From Streptomyces coeruleorubidus (GTDB lineage Bacteria > Actinomycetota > Actinomycetes > Streptomycetales > Streptomycetaceae), in NCBI RefSeq assembly GCF_028885415.1, contig NZ_CP118527.1, positions 5,270,001 through 5,334,000 of the forward strand: 64,000 bases of DNA. Direction: 5' to 3'. The first letter of the stretch is position 1. Every line of letters starts with the position of its first letter. The translations under genes and the position numbers were made by a program. The notes beneath the pieces are model-generated. The model made no database searches. It had not been told where the DNA came from and worked only from the letters and a program-made list of their open reading frames with translations. Shown here one piece after another: positions 63,068 to 64,000 of this stretch.

Positions 63068-64000
63068 GCTGGGGCGCGTGACGGACACGGGGGTGGGCCG
63101 CGCGCATCGAGCGCGCGTCGGGGGCTGGCTGCGGGTGCTGCGCGAGGACCTGTGGACCTTCCGGGCGGATCCGCTGCCGCCCTCCGTGTGGTTGCGCTGG
63201 TTTCCGCACGGCTCGCTGTGCCTGGTTGCGTTCGGGGTCACCTTTGGCGCGGTGGCGCAGCTCGTCGACAACGGCGGGGTGGGCCCGCAGATCGCCTTCC
63301 TGCTCGGGCTGGCGCAGGGCGGTGCCGTGGTGCTCGCGCTGTGGCGGCCCGTCCCGGCGTGGTGGCTCTCGACGGCGACCATGGTGGGGGGCGCCCTCGA
63401 GGTGCGCCGCCAACTGCTGGCAGGCGGCGCCCACGACTTCACCTGGCCCTGGACGTCGGCGGGGATCATCGGACACATGGCGGTGTTGCTGCTGCTCGCC
63501 CTGCGCGTGCGTACCCGGGTGTCCGCGGAGGCGCTCGCGCTGACCGTGCTCCTCACCTACGTCGTACAAGGACTGCTGGGCGCGGCCGGCTATCAGCCCA
63601 CCGGGGTCCTCGCGGTCACCCTGTTCGCCGTCGTCGTGGTCGTCGGCACCGCCCTGCGCGGCCGCCGCGAGGCCCGCGCGGAGCTCGTCGAGCAGACCAC
63701 GCTCACCGCCGAGGAGCGCACCCGGCGCACCCTGCTGGAGGAGCGCAGCCGCATCGCGCGGGAGCTGCACGACGTGGTGGCCCACCACATGTCCGTCATC
63801 TCCATCCAGGCTCAGGTCGCCCCGCACCTGGTCGAGAACCCGCCCGACGAACTCAAGGAGAACCTCGCGGGCATCCGGCAGAACGCCCTGGAGGCGCTGA
63901 CCGAGCTGCGCCGGGTGCTGGGCGTGCTGCGCTCGGAGCACCCCGGGCCGGGGGAGCCCGCCGGCCCGGACGGCGACACCGCCGGCCACGCCCCGCAGCC
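63060..64000 (+). CDS. Sensor histidine kinase, NarL/DesK type (N-terminal part)
   Basis: The gene runs off the window; about 313 residues are visible. ATG 63060 overlaps the acyltransferase stop; GTG 63078 is an alternative. Five or six membrane segments form the sensor. A coiled linker (residues about 195-225) leads to the HisKA_3 dimerisation box with the phosphorylated His in RIARELHDVVAHHMSVISIQ. The DUF-type start WLRVLREDLWTFRADPLPP is typical of actinomycete orphan two-component kinases, which usually have a LuxR-type response regulator gene directly downstream (outside the window). Confidence 0.9.
   Translation, partial: MSRLGRVTDTGVGRAHRARVGGWLRVLREDLWTFRADPLPPSVWLRWFPHGSLCLVAFGVTFGAVAQLVDNGGVGPQIAFLLGLAQGGAVVLALWRPVPAWWLSTATMVGGALEVRRQLLAGGAHDFTWPWTSAGIIGHMAVLLLLALRVRTRVSAEALALTVLLTYVVQGLLGAAGYQPTGVLAVTLFAVVVVVGTALRGRREARAELVEQTTLTAEERTRRTLLEERSRIARELHDVVAHHMSVISIQAQVAPHLVENPPDELKENLAGIRQNALEALTELRRVLGVLRSEHPGPGEPAGPDGDTAGHAPQ

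Overview
This is chromosomal DNA from a high-GC actinomycete, almost certainly a Streptomyces. The support is very GC-rich third codon positions, frequent GTG starts, a textbook dnaK-grpE-dnaJ-hspR operon with HAIR operators, and many Streptomyces-type secreted and membrane families. About 55 protein genes, one tRNA and a series of hairpin terminators can be supported. There is no CRISPR array, rRNA, prophage or intact mobile element.

Layout. 0-4 kb: the end of a carbohydrate ABC importer operon (binding protein, two permeases, GH13 alpha-glucosidase), then a truncated IS5-family transposase beside a tRNA-Gly(CCC). 5.1-7.5 kb: a small zinc-ribbon protein, dcd, a phosphoribosyltransferase and a Yip1-type membrane protein. 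7.6-19.8 kb: seven secreted seven-bladed FG-GAP beta-propeller proteins on the minus strand, interrupted by two coupled dihydrofolate-reductase-like genes. 20-23.4 kb: a secreted Ig-like protein, a GntR/UTRA regulator pair and two small coupled genes. 23.5-27 kb: a membrane Fe-S oxidoreductase and an unusual MraY/WecA-like protein. 27-31.4 kb: dnaK, grpE, dnaJ, hspR. 31.6-36.6 kb: a sugar-binding lipoprotein, three paralogous LuxR-type regulators, a small secreted peptide and a degenerate Rieske-like protein. 36.7-41.4 kb: a PPOX-type protein, clpB with its own HAIR site, and small genes. 41.6-47 kb: a compositionally different accessory block with a CrtI-like FAD oxidoreductase divergent from a four-gene operon joined by GTGA overlaps (Ala/Arg-rich secreted protein, DUF5819, HTTM, serine hydrolase). 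47-64 kb: aminotransferase, polyamine-synthase-like protein, aldose epimerase, pyrE, class II fba, an MFS exporter, the kynurenine pathway genes, a putative arylformamidase, a secreted hydrolase, an acyltransferase and a truncated sensor kinase.

How it works together. HspR would repress both its own chaperone operon and clpB through the HAIR sites. Tryptophan dioxygenase, kynureninase and a nearby HGGxW hydrolase would together convert tryptophan to anthranilate.

The two most interesting stretches are 43.1-46.3 kb and 34.9-36.6 kb. The first resembles the logic of the Bacillus SdpABC toxin-maturation system and is preceded by a dense set of inverted repeats. The second joins a short secreted peptide with a repeated NTSWP motif to a Rieske-like protein whose cluster histidines are both Arg, beside a family of LuxR-type regulators. 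Both functional readings are inference from sequence.
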